This document shows positions 37,965 through 50,225 of a DNA stretch of 64,000 nucleotides, in pieces; position 1 is the stretch's first letter; the number at the start of each line of letters is the position of its first letter. Below the pieces are notes generated by a model. It did not search any database and was not told the DNA's origin. It saw nothing but the letters and a program-made list of their open reading frames with translations. Position numbers and translations under genes: made by a program. Source of the DNA: Antedon bifida (taxonomy: Eukaryota; Echinodermata; Crinoidea; Comatulida; Antedonidae); the NCBI GenBank assembly GCA_963402885.1, contig OY727094.1, positions 29,390,501-29,454,500 of the forward strand, in the 5' to 3' direction.

Positions 37965-40900
37965 ATGGCAAGCCTCAGCTGTCTGAAGTATTCAAAATAT
38001 TATATTATTATATCATTTTTTTATTATATTATATATTGTATTGTAATGAAATAAACGTTTTGCATTATATTACTTAGTTTTAGAATTATATTATATCTAT
38101 TTCTAATATATTATGTGAAAAATGTAACAAATTATTGACTATTTGTATTATATTATTCGGTTTTGGCATTATATTATGAACATTTACTATTATGTTATTA
38201 ATAAAATACATTATATTATAATATAATTGTACTATATTAAACGCATTTACCTTACTTTATAACATACAACATTATTATATTATACGGATTCGTTAGTTAT
38301 ATTATTATTTTGTATGATGTTTATTATACGTCACGACTTATTTCAGTTCTTCTAACTCTTTCTCTCCCTCCCCCTGTTCACTAGCAATCAGCGGCAGAAT
38401 CTGAATTGTGTGACTGTTGAAGAATAACTAATTATCTTTACTACGTACTAGGCCTAGACCTAGGCCTACTAGGGGATCTAGCCTAGAGGTAGCTAGTTAG
38501 ACAAGTGACCAAGGACCACCGGACAGCTACAACTAATACTACAATACAATAATACTACTACAATAACTACTACTGCTACTACCTAGGCCTAGCTAGTAGA
38601 GTACTAGCATGGAGTACTCCATGGTACTAGGTAGCTACTACTAGGCTCTAGGGCGTATGTATGATGTTAACTACTACTAGGCCTACTAGTACTAGACTAG
38701 GCCTAGTCTTAAGTTGTAGTAGGCTAGGGCCGGGCCTGCTGCCTTAGGCTAGGCTACTACTACTACTACTAGGCAGTCAGCCCATGATGGGTACGAGTAA
38801 GCCAAGATTTTGGATAAGTAAACCAAAATTTGGGTACGAGCGAGTTGGCATGGGTACGGGTTGACCTGTATCCTTCTAGCTAATCGTACTAGGCCTAGGT
38901 CTCAAGTAAGTCTACGCTACCCAGTCCGGCTACAATATGGTTTATTTTGTTTTATAGCTTTATTGATAGCTGGGTTCAAATCTGGGTTGGGATGGCTTTT
39001 TCTCATTCTAAAACAGATTTCCTTTCATAATAAAATAATATATGAATTTATTTGTAATATTGTAATGTATACATAATATAAGTAATTGCCATTGCATTTA
39101 TTATTATTAATTATATATTATACTGTTACCCCTTAATTATACTATAGTATAATTTCCTTGTTATATTTTACAATATTTTCTTCATAATTCTACAATTTTG
39201 TCTTTCACAGCACAAATTTATCATTATCATATTGAATCATCACACACCAAGTCTCATAAATCTCTACTGTATTTGTCCAAGCTACTCCAGCTACATGGTA
39301 TTGCCTTGAGGCTAAACTACACACTGTATACTGGCACTACCATCATTCCTGGCTCGTCAACCTGGACAACATAAGCACAGTTTCAGTTTATTTACCATTT
39401 CAATTTCTGAACATAAGAGATGAACAACTTATATGGATGGATAACCGTAAGAGCGAAGCTCGTTTACCGGTCACCCGTTAGTGCAGTGACATTACAGACA
39501 ACATAAAGACAGGACAAAGGTGCAATACATAACAAGACATGTGAACACTAGTGTTTGCAACCCCTTGGATAAAATAATGTATTTATATAAAGGAAAAAGT
39601 TAGATATTATAATATTTCTTTTCGATCATACAATGATAATTTTAAAATTACTTCCTAAGAAGTCATACTACTGATTTAAAATAGTGACTTACACCCTGTG
39701 GTCAAGGCTTTACTTTCTCTTATGCTTATTTCCTCCAACAGACAGAGTACATAGGACTTTTTTTATTCATAACTGTTGAATTGCATCCCAATACATAGTA
39801 CCTATTGGTATTATATCTAAAAATACAAAGGCGGCTAACACAGATAGTTCCATATATACAGTACTCTTTTATAAATAGATGTATCTCTCCAAACTACTCC
39901 CAACTACCTAATCTAATAATAGTACTATTAGCATACTACTATACACTTTGTAGACAAGAAATAAGTTGTATACACCTAGAGGACTTACAGTATGGTAGTA
40001 CAGTCGATCGCCCTCTCACTGGCTCGGTCAACATAATCTATGCCTAGATTATTACAGTAATTAAAGTACATTATTACAGAGATTTTTCTTTTTTTTTTTG
40101 GCAGAAATCAAAGTTATGTGTATAGAAAGCAGTACTCGTATTAAAAACTAAGCATTTTGCAGGTCTTGAACGTAAACTGGCAGGATATTTTTTATTGTTG
40201 AAATGAATTGAATCCTAACTTATTTTCTACGAACTGGAGACGAAGACATATTATGACCCTTTTATTTAAATTTATTTGAATAGACCTCCATGTAAAGTCA
40301 TTAAAGGCTACATGATTGTTTTATATTTTAATATGTGATAGTAGAAATCATTGTGTATAATGAGGACTATGAATCTTATATTTACTTGCATTCTCATCTT
40401 TTTAAAATATTATTTATAATGGTAATGAGTTTAAAATTTAATTATATTGACTATTTTTGATAATCATCATGTCTTTTTAAATTCATTTATATTTCTTTTG
40501 TGTAATATATTTCATATATTATGTATTAAATAAATTGGTAAGGCCCTATACTGTTATTATTTAAGAAAAGTTTATATACACTATTATTTAAATGCCTACC
40601 AATATTAGTATTAATTTTTTATGTAAATATTTTGTCTAGTTGTCTTGATTTTTTGTATAGGCCAATGGCATCAATGTTTTTCTCAACGCAAATTAGCCTA
40701 ATAATGCCACATTTAGACACATGATTCATTGATTTCTGATATTCTGTACTTGTGTTTGCATTACTAAAATAGTAAATATATTTTATTTATAATGTATGTA
40801 TAAACATATATTCATATTTTTTTTTACATTTTTAATACCTATCTACCTTTCTGATATTGTTACTATTATATAATATTTTTTGAGGCAGCAATAAAAAAAA

Positions 40901-43900
40901 AATTAAAACATTTAATTTGACCTATACTGTACTATGTTAGTTCAGGAGATAAAGTGTGTGTGGGCAGAAACTAGTGTGTTGGAAGTTGGTGGTGTGAGGT
41001 GTATAGTTGTCACTTTAAGACCTAAATTAGATGTTTTCTGAAGAAAAGAAGTAAGCGGATACGCTTTCAAACAACTCCAAGAAGATTCACACAAAAATAA
41101 TTACTTTCCAATAAAATAGTATAACAGTGTATATTACAGTACATTGAATAAACTCGAGCGGAATAATAATGCACATAAAAAAACATTCATTTTCTTGTCG
41201 AAAAGTGCCCTCTCTAGTTTTCTATTAATTTATTAATAATTATTATTAATTAATGAGTAATATGAACATATTTTTAACATTCAATGCTGGAAGCTGGTTC
41301 TACTCCTAACAAAGTTTCATACCTCCAAATTTCATCAACGTATTCAAAGCACTTTAATATTAAATATCACATTTAACATAAAAAATCGGGTTTTGGATAG
41401 AATTTTGCTTAAAAACATATACAAAAAACATCGATAAAAAATACTTTTCGTATTCAAAAACATTTGATACTTGGTATAAATGTTCACTATATGTTGCTCT
41501 ATTCACAGAAACAAAATTGCATTCATGAAAGTTTTTTGTTAGTTGTTTTTTCAAAATCGTTATTAGGTTGAAAAAAATGAGTTGGAATTGTATGATCTTT
41601 CATAAGTGTACATTTTGTAAAAACGTAAATTAAAAAAATCAGTGATATGGCTTGATAGTTATTTTTTTTTTGCAATATGGATGGAGCAACCTATATTGAA
41701 CATTTATACCAAGTATCAAATGTTTTTGAATACGAAAAGTATTTTTTATCGACGTTTTTTGTATATGTTTTTAAGCAAAATTCTATCAAAACCTGAATTT
41801 GTAATGTTAAATGTGATATTTATTTAAGTGCTTTGAATACGTTGATGAAATTTGGAGGTATGAAACTTTTTTAGGAGTAGATACAGCTTCCAGCCTTAAA
41901 TGTAAAAAATATGTTCATATTACTCATTAATTAATAATAATTATTAATAAATTAATAGAAAACTAGAGAGGGCACTTTTCGAAAAGAAAATGAATATTTT
42001 TTTATGTGCGTTATTATTCCGCTCGAGTTTATTCAATGTACTGTAATATACACTGTTATACTATTTTATTGGAAAGTAATTATTTTTGTGTGAATCTTCT
42101 TGAAGTTGTTTGAAAGCGTATCCTTTTACTTCTTTTCTTCAGAAACATCTAATTTAGGTCTTAAAGTGACAAATATACACCTCACACCAGATTCTGCCCA
42201 CACACACTTCATCTCCTGAACTAACATAGTACAGTATAAGTCAAAATAATTGTTTACAATTTTTTTTTTATTGAAAACAATCTGCCTCAACAAATATTAT
42301 ACAATAGTAACAATATCAGAAAGGTAGGTATTGTAATAATGTTTAAATTTAAAAATGTGAAAAAAAAACTGAATGTTTATACATACATTACAAATGAAAT
42401 ATATTAACTACTAGGTTATTTTAGTGATGCATACACAAGTACAGAATATCAGAAATCAATGAATCATGTTTCTAAATGTGGCATTATTAGGCTAATTTGC
42501 TTTGAGAAAAACATTGATGCCATTGGTCTATACAAAAAATCAAGGCAATTAGACAAAATATTTATATAAACAATTATACTAATATTGGTAGGCATAAAAT
42601 AAGTGTATATAAACTTTTCTTAAATAATAACAGTATAGGGCCTTACCTATTTATTTAATACATAATATATGAACTATATTATTCCACAAAAGAAATATAA
42701 ATGAATTTATATGGACATAATGATTATCAAAACTAGTCAATATAATTAAATTTTAAACTCATTACCACCAGCATTATAAATAAAATTTTAAAAAGATGAG
42801 AATGCAAGTAAATATCAGATTCATAGTCCTCATTATACACAATGATTTTCTACTATTAGTATCACATATTAAAATATAAAACAATCATGTAGCCTTTAAT
42901 GAATTTACATGGAGGTCTATTCAAATAAATTTAAATAAAAGGGTCATAATATGTCTTCGTCTCCAGTTCGTAGAAAATGAAGTTAGGATTCCATTCATTT
43001 CAACAATAAAAAATATTCAAAATATCCTGCCAGTTTGCGTTCAAGAGTACAACCTGCTTAGTTTTTAATACGAGTACTGCTTTCTATACACATAACTTTG
43101 ATTTCTGCAAAAAAAAATCAAAAAAAAAAATCTCTGTAATAATGTACTTTAATTACTGTAATAATCTAGGTATAGATTATGTTGACCGGGCCAGTGAGAG
43201 GGCGTTCGACTGTACTACCATAAGTCCTCTAAGTGTATACAACTTACTTCTTGTCTACAAAGTGTATAGTAGTATGCTAATAGTACTGTTATTAGATTAG
43301 GTAGTTGGGAGTAGTTTGGAGAGATACATCTATTTATAAGAGAGTACTGTATATGGAACTATCTGTGTTAGCCGCCTTTGTATTTTTAGATATAATACCA
43401 ATAGGTACTATGTATTGGGATGCAATTCAACAGTTATGAATAAAAAAGTCCTATGTACTCTGTATGTTGGAGGAAATAAGCATAAGAGAAAATAAAGCCT
43501 TGACCACAGGGTGTAAGTCACTATTTTGAATCAGTAGTATGACTTCTTACAAAATAATTTTAAAATTATCATTGTATGATCGAAAAGAAATATTATAATA
43601 TCTAACTTTCTCCTTTATATAAATATATTATTTTATCCAAGGGGTTGCAAACACAAGTGTTCACATGTCTTGTTATGTATTGCACCTTTGTCCTGTCTTT
43701 ATGTTGTCTGTAATGTCACTGCACTAACGGGTGACAGGCAAACGAGCTTCGCTCTTACGGTTATCCATCCATATAAGTTGTTCATCTCTTATGTTCAGAA
43801 ATTGAAATGGTAAATAAACTGAAACTGAAACTGTGCTTATGTGGTCCAGGTTGACGAGCCAGGAATGATGGTAGTGCCAGTATACCGTGTAGTTTAGCCT

Positions 43901-45240
43901 CAAGGCAATACCATGAAGCTGGAGTAGCTTAGAGAAATACAGTAGAGATTTATGAGACTTGGTGTGTGATGATTCAGTATGATAAATTTGTGCTGTGAAA
44001 GACAAAATTGTAGAATTATGAAGAAAATATTGTAAAATATAACAAGGAATTTATACTATAGTATAATTAAGGGGTAACCGTATAATATATAATTAATAAT
44101 AATAAATGCAATGGCAATTACTTATATTATGTATACATTACAATATTACAAATAAATTCATATATTATTTAATTATAAGGAAATCTGTTTTAGAATGAGA
44201 AAACGCCATCCCAACCCAGATTTGAACCCAGCTATCAATAAAGCTATAAAACAAAATAAACCATATTGTAGCCGGACTGGGTAGCGTAGACTTACTTGAG
44301 GCCTAGGGCTAGGCCTAGTACGATTAGCTAGAAGGATACAGGTCAACCCGTACCCAGGGCCATGCCAACTCGCTCGTACCCAAATTTTGGTTTACTTATC
44401 TAAAATTTTGGCTTACTCGTACCCATCATGGGCTGACTGCCTAGTAGTAGTAGTAGTAGCCTAGCCTAAGGCAGCAGGCCCGGCCCTAGCCTACTACAAC
44501 TTAAGTCTAGGCCTATAGCCTAGTACTAGTAGTAGGCCTAGCTAGGCCTAGTAGTTAACATCCGTTAACATCATACATACGCCCTAGAGCCTAGTAGTAG
44601 CTACCTAGTACTCTACTAGCTAGGCCTAGGTAGTAGCAGTAGTAGTTATTGTAGTAATATTATTGTATTGTAGTATTAGTTGTAGCTGTCCGGTGGTCCT
44701 TGGTCACTTGTCTAACTAGCTACGTCTAGGCTAGATCCCCTAGTAGGCCTAGGCCTAGTACGTAGTAAAGATAATTAGTTATTCTTCAACAGTCACACAA
44801 TTCAGATTCTGCCGCTGATTGCTAGTGAACAGGGGGAGGGAGAGAAACAGTTAGAAGAACTGAAATAAGTCGTGACGTATAAAAAACATCATACAAAATA
44901 ATAATATAACTAACGAATCCGTATAATATAATAATGTTGTATGTTATAAAGTAAGGTAAATGCGTTTAATATAATACAATTATATTATAATATAATGTAT
45001 TTTATTAATAATATAATAGTAAATGTTCATAATATAATGCCAAAACCGAATAATATAATACAAATAGTCAATAATTTGTTACATTTTTCACATAATATAT
45101 TAGAAATAGATATAATATAATGCTAAAACTAAGTAATATAATGCAAAACGTATATTTCATTACAATACAATATATAATATAATAAAACATGATATAATAA
45201 TATAATATTTTGAATACTTCAGACAGCTGAGGCTTGCCAT
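37965..45240. mobile_element. Giant palindromic foldback element FB-2
   Basis: About 7.3 kb, same family and termini as FB-1. Arms are 37965-41499 and 41684-45240 around a 184-bp loop. The loop is the reverse complement of the FB-1 loop. The arms keep the block missing from the FB-1 right arm. Possible 8-bp target duplication: CATTTTTT / AATTTTTC (6 of 8). Confidence 0.85.
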
Positions 45241-45416
45241 AATTTTTCGTTTAAATTGACTTATTGTATCATTTTTGTTTTTACTCCTTATACATTTATA
45301 AGCTCGAAATATAAATTCATGTAAGAAAGCAATTAACGATTTTCTCCCTGTAAAATTACGGTATGCTTTGTGGAGATAGAAGGTTTTGGAAAAACAGCGA
45401 CGGTATAGCATGTTTA

Positions 45417-45573
45417 AGCGTGGTTCCAACTAGGACGCAACACAAGAACGTACGCGCAACGCAAGCGAGTTGGCCAATGACAAGCCACTGTTCGAATAAT
45501 CCATCGCTTATGATTGGTCAAATCACTTACGTTGCGTTACGTCCTTACGTTGCGTCGCTAGTGGGCACCAAGA
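45417..45573. mobile_element. Short inverted-repeat element (MITE)
   Basis: A 157-bp insertion absent from the matching place at 12415-12425. Its ends are imperfect inverted repeats of about 40 bp (TGGTTCCAACTAGGACGCAAC against the complement of GTTGCGTCGCTAGTGGGCACC, one base longer than 20, aligned with gaps). It is flanked by TTTA on both sides (45413-45416 and 45574-45577). It has no coding capacity. Confidence 0.75.
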
Positions 45574-46711
45574 TTTAGAGCTGATACCTCTTAGGCTACA
45601 TTCACACAGAAAATTGTTATGTTGTTAAATAATGAAAACGCATAATATACAGAATTGAACGGCGCCGTCTTCCGTTCGGTGTGAATATAGCTTTACATCT
45701 AACTCTAATTGTCTCGTTATTCAAGCTACAGCAAACTTGTATAACTGGAATAAGTATGCATAGATGGACTACTGTCGTAATCATATTCGTTTTATTTAAC
45801 TCAGGTAAGTTATATTTTGATAATTGCTTCATAAAATAATACTGTTTGTATACCGTACATTGAGCCGTACTTCCTTAAATACAATTGGTATTACAGGTGA
45901 ATAAATAATAGTGTAGGCCTATAAAACAATGAACGGCATTTTTACTTGAGTTGTTTCTCATCTCTACAATAATATTTAAAGCGGTAAATGTCAACCAAAT
46001 TTAAAAGTCTCGAACTGTCAATCATTTATGTGTATATATGATTAATAACATTGTACTGTAATTAAGTCTTAAGTAAATTCTAAAGTGATGGTAGGCCTAT
46101 ATTACAATAATTATTATTCTCAATGTCCGTGATACAGTGTGAAATTTCAAATTTCAGTCATTAACATCTGTGATTATAACAAGATTCCGTCCGTATAAAC
46201 AAGACAAAATTTGTATGTCACTAATTATTTATATATTTTTTTGTAAATATAAACTGTGCAGCCATGCCATTAGTTATATGATGGTCCAATTCGATTAGAT
46301 ATTCTGCAAAAGAACAAGGGGCATATCAATGTTTATATAGCAACGTCAAATTATGTATGCTATTTGTACAGTAACACTTGACAACAGCAGAATGTTCTTA
46401 CCTTTCGTTTGACTATTTATCATCTACTCATCTCTGTTTGAGAGCTGAAATATTTGTGTATTATATTATCTGCCAGATCATATTGCATTGCAGTTCATTA
46501 ATATTACATTATATAAATATAATAATAATCCTCTTAATATCTCATCAGTCGCTTAATTTACTGTCTATTAAAAACACAATGACAATGTTGGTTTACGTTT
46601 ACGGTATTGATACAATTTTATTGTTCTTAAGTCATTTGAGATTCGAATTCATAATGAGCATAAACATAATCATATTTCAGTAACATTCGTAGATTACCAC
46701 TACACACACTA

Positions 46712-47035
46712 ATATGGCCACGCGGGTAAGGCAGGGGCGCCGTTTACCGTACCTAAAGAGCCAACAACATCGGCAAGGGTTCGAGGCCGACTCGCTCCTA
46801 GTTCTGGTGGTGGAACAAGTCTTCTCGGATAATGACTATAAACCGTAGGTCCAGTGTACACAGTCATAACCTGTGTGCACTTTAAAGAACCCAGTTCATT
46901 ATTCAAGAGTAGGGGGTTACCTCGGTGAACTGGTTCACAAAATAGCCCCTGTATCAGGGGGATTACCACCTATCTGATAGGACAGTGATTAATTCACTAT
47001 TGGTAAATCTGTTTCACTATTGGTAAATCTTTTTA
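46712..47035 (+). mobile_element. tRNA-derived SINE with Leu/Ser-like head, second copy
   Basis: Near-identical to 13569-13905 and in the same relative position of the duplicated block. Confidence 0.85.
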
Positions 47036-48300
47036 TATTTTTGTATGGTATATTACGGTACATTTTATTGCTCATCTGTGTAATTTATAACTTTGACATT
47101 AAGAAAATCAAACTAAATAATTATAGAAAATAAATTATTAAATTAAGTTTATGCAAATGTTGTTACTTCCTTTGCCTTGTGTTCTTTTTTCCTGTAATGT
47201 CTACATATATTGTTAAATGATGAGACCAATCGCCAGTTTTAAATTTTGAAAAATACCCCGTACTCCAAAAATGAATATATTGTGAGAAACCAAATACACT
47301 CATATTATCATAATATAATATTTATTTATTGACAAGTAGGCTATTTGTAACACTTGACAACTATAGAATGTAGAATGTTCTGATTATCTTTTGACTCGTT
47401 AAACTTTATCAATTTGGTTTTATCTCTCTAATGTTAAGATTGCGTGTTGTAAGGTTGTAATTAGTCATTTAAGTGACAATTTCAAGTATTTTGTTTTCTT
47501 TAATCTTGAAGGAAATAAATATAAGTTAATTATTATCTTACCTGGTCTATACTTCACCTCTTATTATCTATTTTTGAATGTTGAAATCTTGCCAGGGTAG
47601 TGGCTAGACCTACCTTTGATAGGACAGTTGAAATGGGGACCTCTAAAGTAAAATAATAAAATTACTTTCTGCATTAAAATTATAAAATGCGTTTTAAATA
47701 ATCCACTTGTAATAATCCACTTGTAATAATTCATTTGTAATAATTCATTTGTAATGATGTTTACTTGCAGTTCTATTGTATGTTTTAGTCTTACTGCCTA
47801 TCAATTTATAACAAGACACTTTAATACATCAATTAGTTCAAAATATGTCGAATAATCTTTGTCAACGATTGTAGGCGAAAAACAATATACAACCAATTAT
47901 TGTATATAAAATACTATTAAGGGTTTGTTTATTCTAGAACTCATGGGCGTTAAAGAAGCACGAACAGTGAACAATTATTCGTCCAGTTCTTATTCATCTT
48001 TGCAGTTTTGGATACATTTGCAAGGACGACATGAATTTCAAAGGACATTCTATTTGATTCCTTACTATTTTGTGTTCGTTTCTCATTTGTTTTATGTTCC
48101 TCGTGCCTGTTCCTGGAGAAAGAATATCGTATGGGATAACTGTGGTGCTTGCGGTGATTGTTTTTAACCAGTTAATCTTCTTGTCATTACCACCCGTCGG
48201 CGATCAAATTCCACAAATTGGTAATTATACTGTATTCCATACCTAAATGCTCAGGTGTATAAGATGAGGCTCAAGTCAAATTACACTAAGTACAGTATTT

Positions 48301-49106
48301 TATCATCGTCATCGCCATCGCCATTGTCATCATCATCATGAACCGACAAACAAATGTGGTTGGTCCTCATCGCCATTGTCATCGCCATCACCATCACCAT
48401 AATCATCACCACCATCATCATGAACCGACAAACAAATGTGGTTGGTCGTCATCATCATCGTCATCGCCATCACCATCACCATCATCATCATGAACCGACA
48501 AACAAATGTGGTTGGTCGTCATCGTCATCGCCATCACCATCATCATCATGAACCGACAAACAAATGTGGTTGGTCGTCATCGCCATCGGCATCACCATCA
48601 CCATAAGCATCACCATCATCATCATGAACCGACAAACAAATGTGGTTAGTCGTCATCACCATCACCATTACTATAAACATCACCATCATCATCATCATGA
48701 ACCGACAAACAAATGTGGTTGGTCGTCATCGCCATCGCCATCACCATAATCCTCACCAACATCATCATGAACCGACAAACAGATGTGGTTGGTCGTCATC
48801 GCCATCGGCATCGCCCTCACCATCACCACAATCATCACCATCACAATCATGAACCGACAAACAAATGTGGTTAGTCGTCATCGCCATCGCCATCACCATC
48901 ACCATAATCATCACCATCATCATCATGAACCGACAAACAAATGTGGTTGGTCGTCATGGCCATCGCCATCGCCATCACCATCACCATAATCATCACCATC
49001 ATCATCATGAACCGACAAAAAATGTGTTTGGTCGTCATCTCCATCGATATCGCCATCGCCATCACTATCATCATTTTTATGAACTGACAAACAAATGTGG
49101 TTGGTT
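48301..49106. repeat. CAT/CAC-rich VNTR in the last intron of X2
   Basis: Same unit as 181-1568 but about 0.8 kb long, without the internal duplication. Flanks on both sides match those of the X1 array. Confidence 0.9.
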
Positions 49107-49808
49107 AGGGTATTATATGTTCGACAAGGCAATTTAAATACCATATTTATTGCGTTTCACATGAGTGGAACACATATTATTAGAAGAATCCGTAATCTGT
49201 AATATCGATTGCACAAAAGCCTAATCGTTTATATAATCTTAATTAATATGCAATTACCCGGTTAATTCTAACAACATTAATTAACTAATTACAAAAAGTG
49301 TTAACTTTTATATTATGCTAAATATTTCAATTCTTTTTCTACCAACAGGAAGATTCTTTTTGGCAGTTATTTTGATCAGCACTATCTGTCTCATATATGA
49401 ATTATGTAAATATCGTCTTTTACAATTAGTTCTACAAGATATTCCCGACTTGTACAGGGAGGCTAAAGGATGTATCGGAAATAAAAACCAATCTGAAAAT
49501 GCGAATACGAAGAAATAGAAATCTCAACATCTAAAGTAGAAAAAGGAGTGCCCACGGGCAAATCCTCAGAGGTCGTTGTGAATGTATGCTTAAAAAAAGA
49601 AGAAACCAAACTTTCAAAATCACTTACGACAAACGAGTCAGTTAAAGAAGAAAACGAAGTGCCCACGAATACATACATTGTTAAGAATATATGCGTAGAA
49701 GACAAAGAAAAAATAAAAATTGAAGAAATAATTGAAAACTCGGACATTGTAATGTTCCTATTTTCTGCGGTTGCTATTTTGTCAACACTTTTGTCATTTA
49801 AAATATAG

Positions 49809-50225
49809 GCCTAGACAATTATATTCCTTTTTTGTGCTAGCCGAAATAATGATAAAATGATATTTGTAACAGAATTGATCCTACAATGAAATGCCTTTAA
49901 TCTAGAAGATTCCATGTAGATAATATTATATTACCATAGTAATTTCATTTAGATGTTCAATTCAGATGTTTAATAATAATTTTCAACAAGTTTGATGTAG
50001 ACTTATGGAGAGAGCCAATTTATATAACAGAGGCATTTTTAAATTTTTCAATATAATGTATTGATTCGATTACGCAGAACTAATTTTATCCAAAATGTAA
50101 ATTCTAATACATATAGAAAGTTATTATAATTACTTATTTTAAGAAATACAATTGTAATTAAGTAAGTTAATATAATGTGAATTCTTTTTAATGTTTATTC
50201 TAGATATTATTATTGCATACAGTAT
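49809..50225. other. 3' flank of X2
   Basis: Matches 2463-2866 after X1. No gene seen. Confidence 0.6.

Larger units (their letters stand above)
45241..47940. repeat. Segmental duplication, copy 2, right part
   Basis: Aligns with 12258-14893, including the X-type first exon and the SINE. Differences include the MITE at 45417-45573. Confidence 0.85.
45756..49808 (+). pseudogene. Cys-loop receptor X2, broken copy
   Basis: Recognised parts are exon 1 (45756-45804, MHRWTTVVIIFVLFNS, then GTAAGT), the second half of exon 5 (about 47946-48220, loop C to TM2), and the last exon (49349-49808, TM3, loop, TM4). Exons 2-4 and the Cys-loop half of exon 5 are missing; exon-5 homology starts abruptly after TTTATTCTAGAACTC. 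A single-base frameshift lies in TM1 at about 48069-48075. A 4-nt deletion relative to X1 near 49506-49511 creates a stop at 49516-49518. The loop has one copy of the module that is doubled in X1. The copy cannot make a complete subunit as it stands. An assembly error could explain some of this. Confidence 0.75.

Noticed and set aside
31033-45240. Palindromes as a simple assembly or amplification artefact
   Set aside because: The arms differ by substitutions and indels (for example about 180 bp missing from one FB-1 arm), the two loops are opposite, and an uninterrupted paralogous site exists at 12.25 kb. Long reads would still be welcome.
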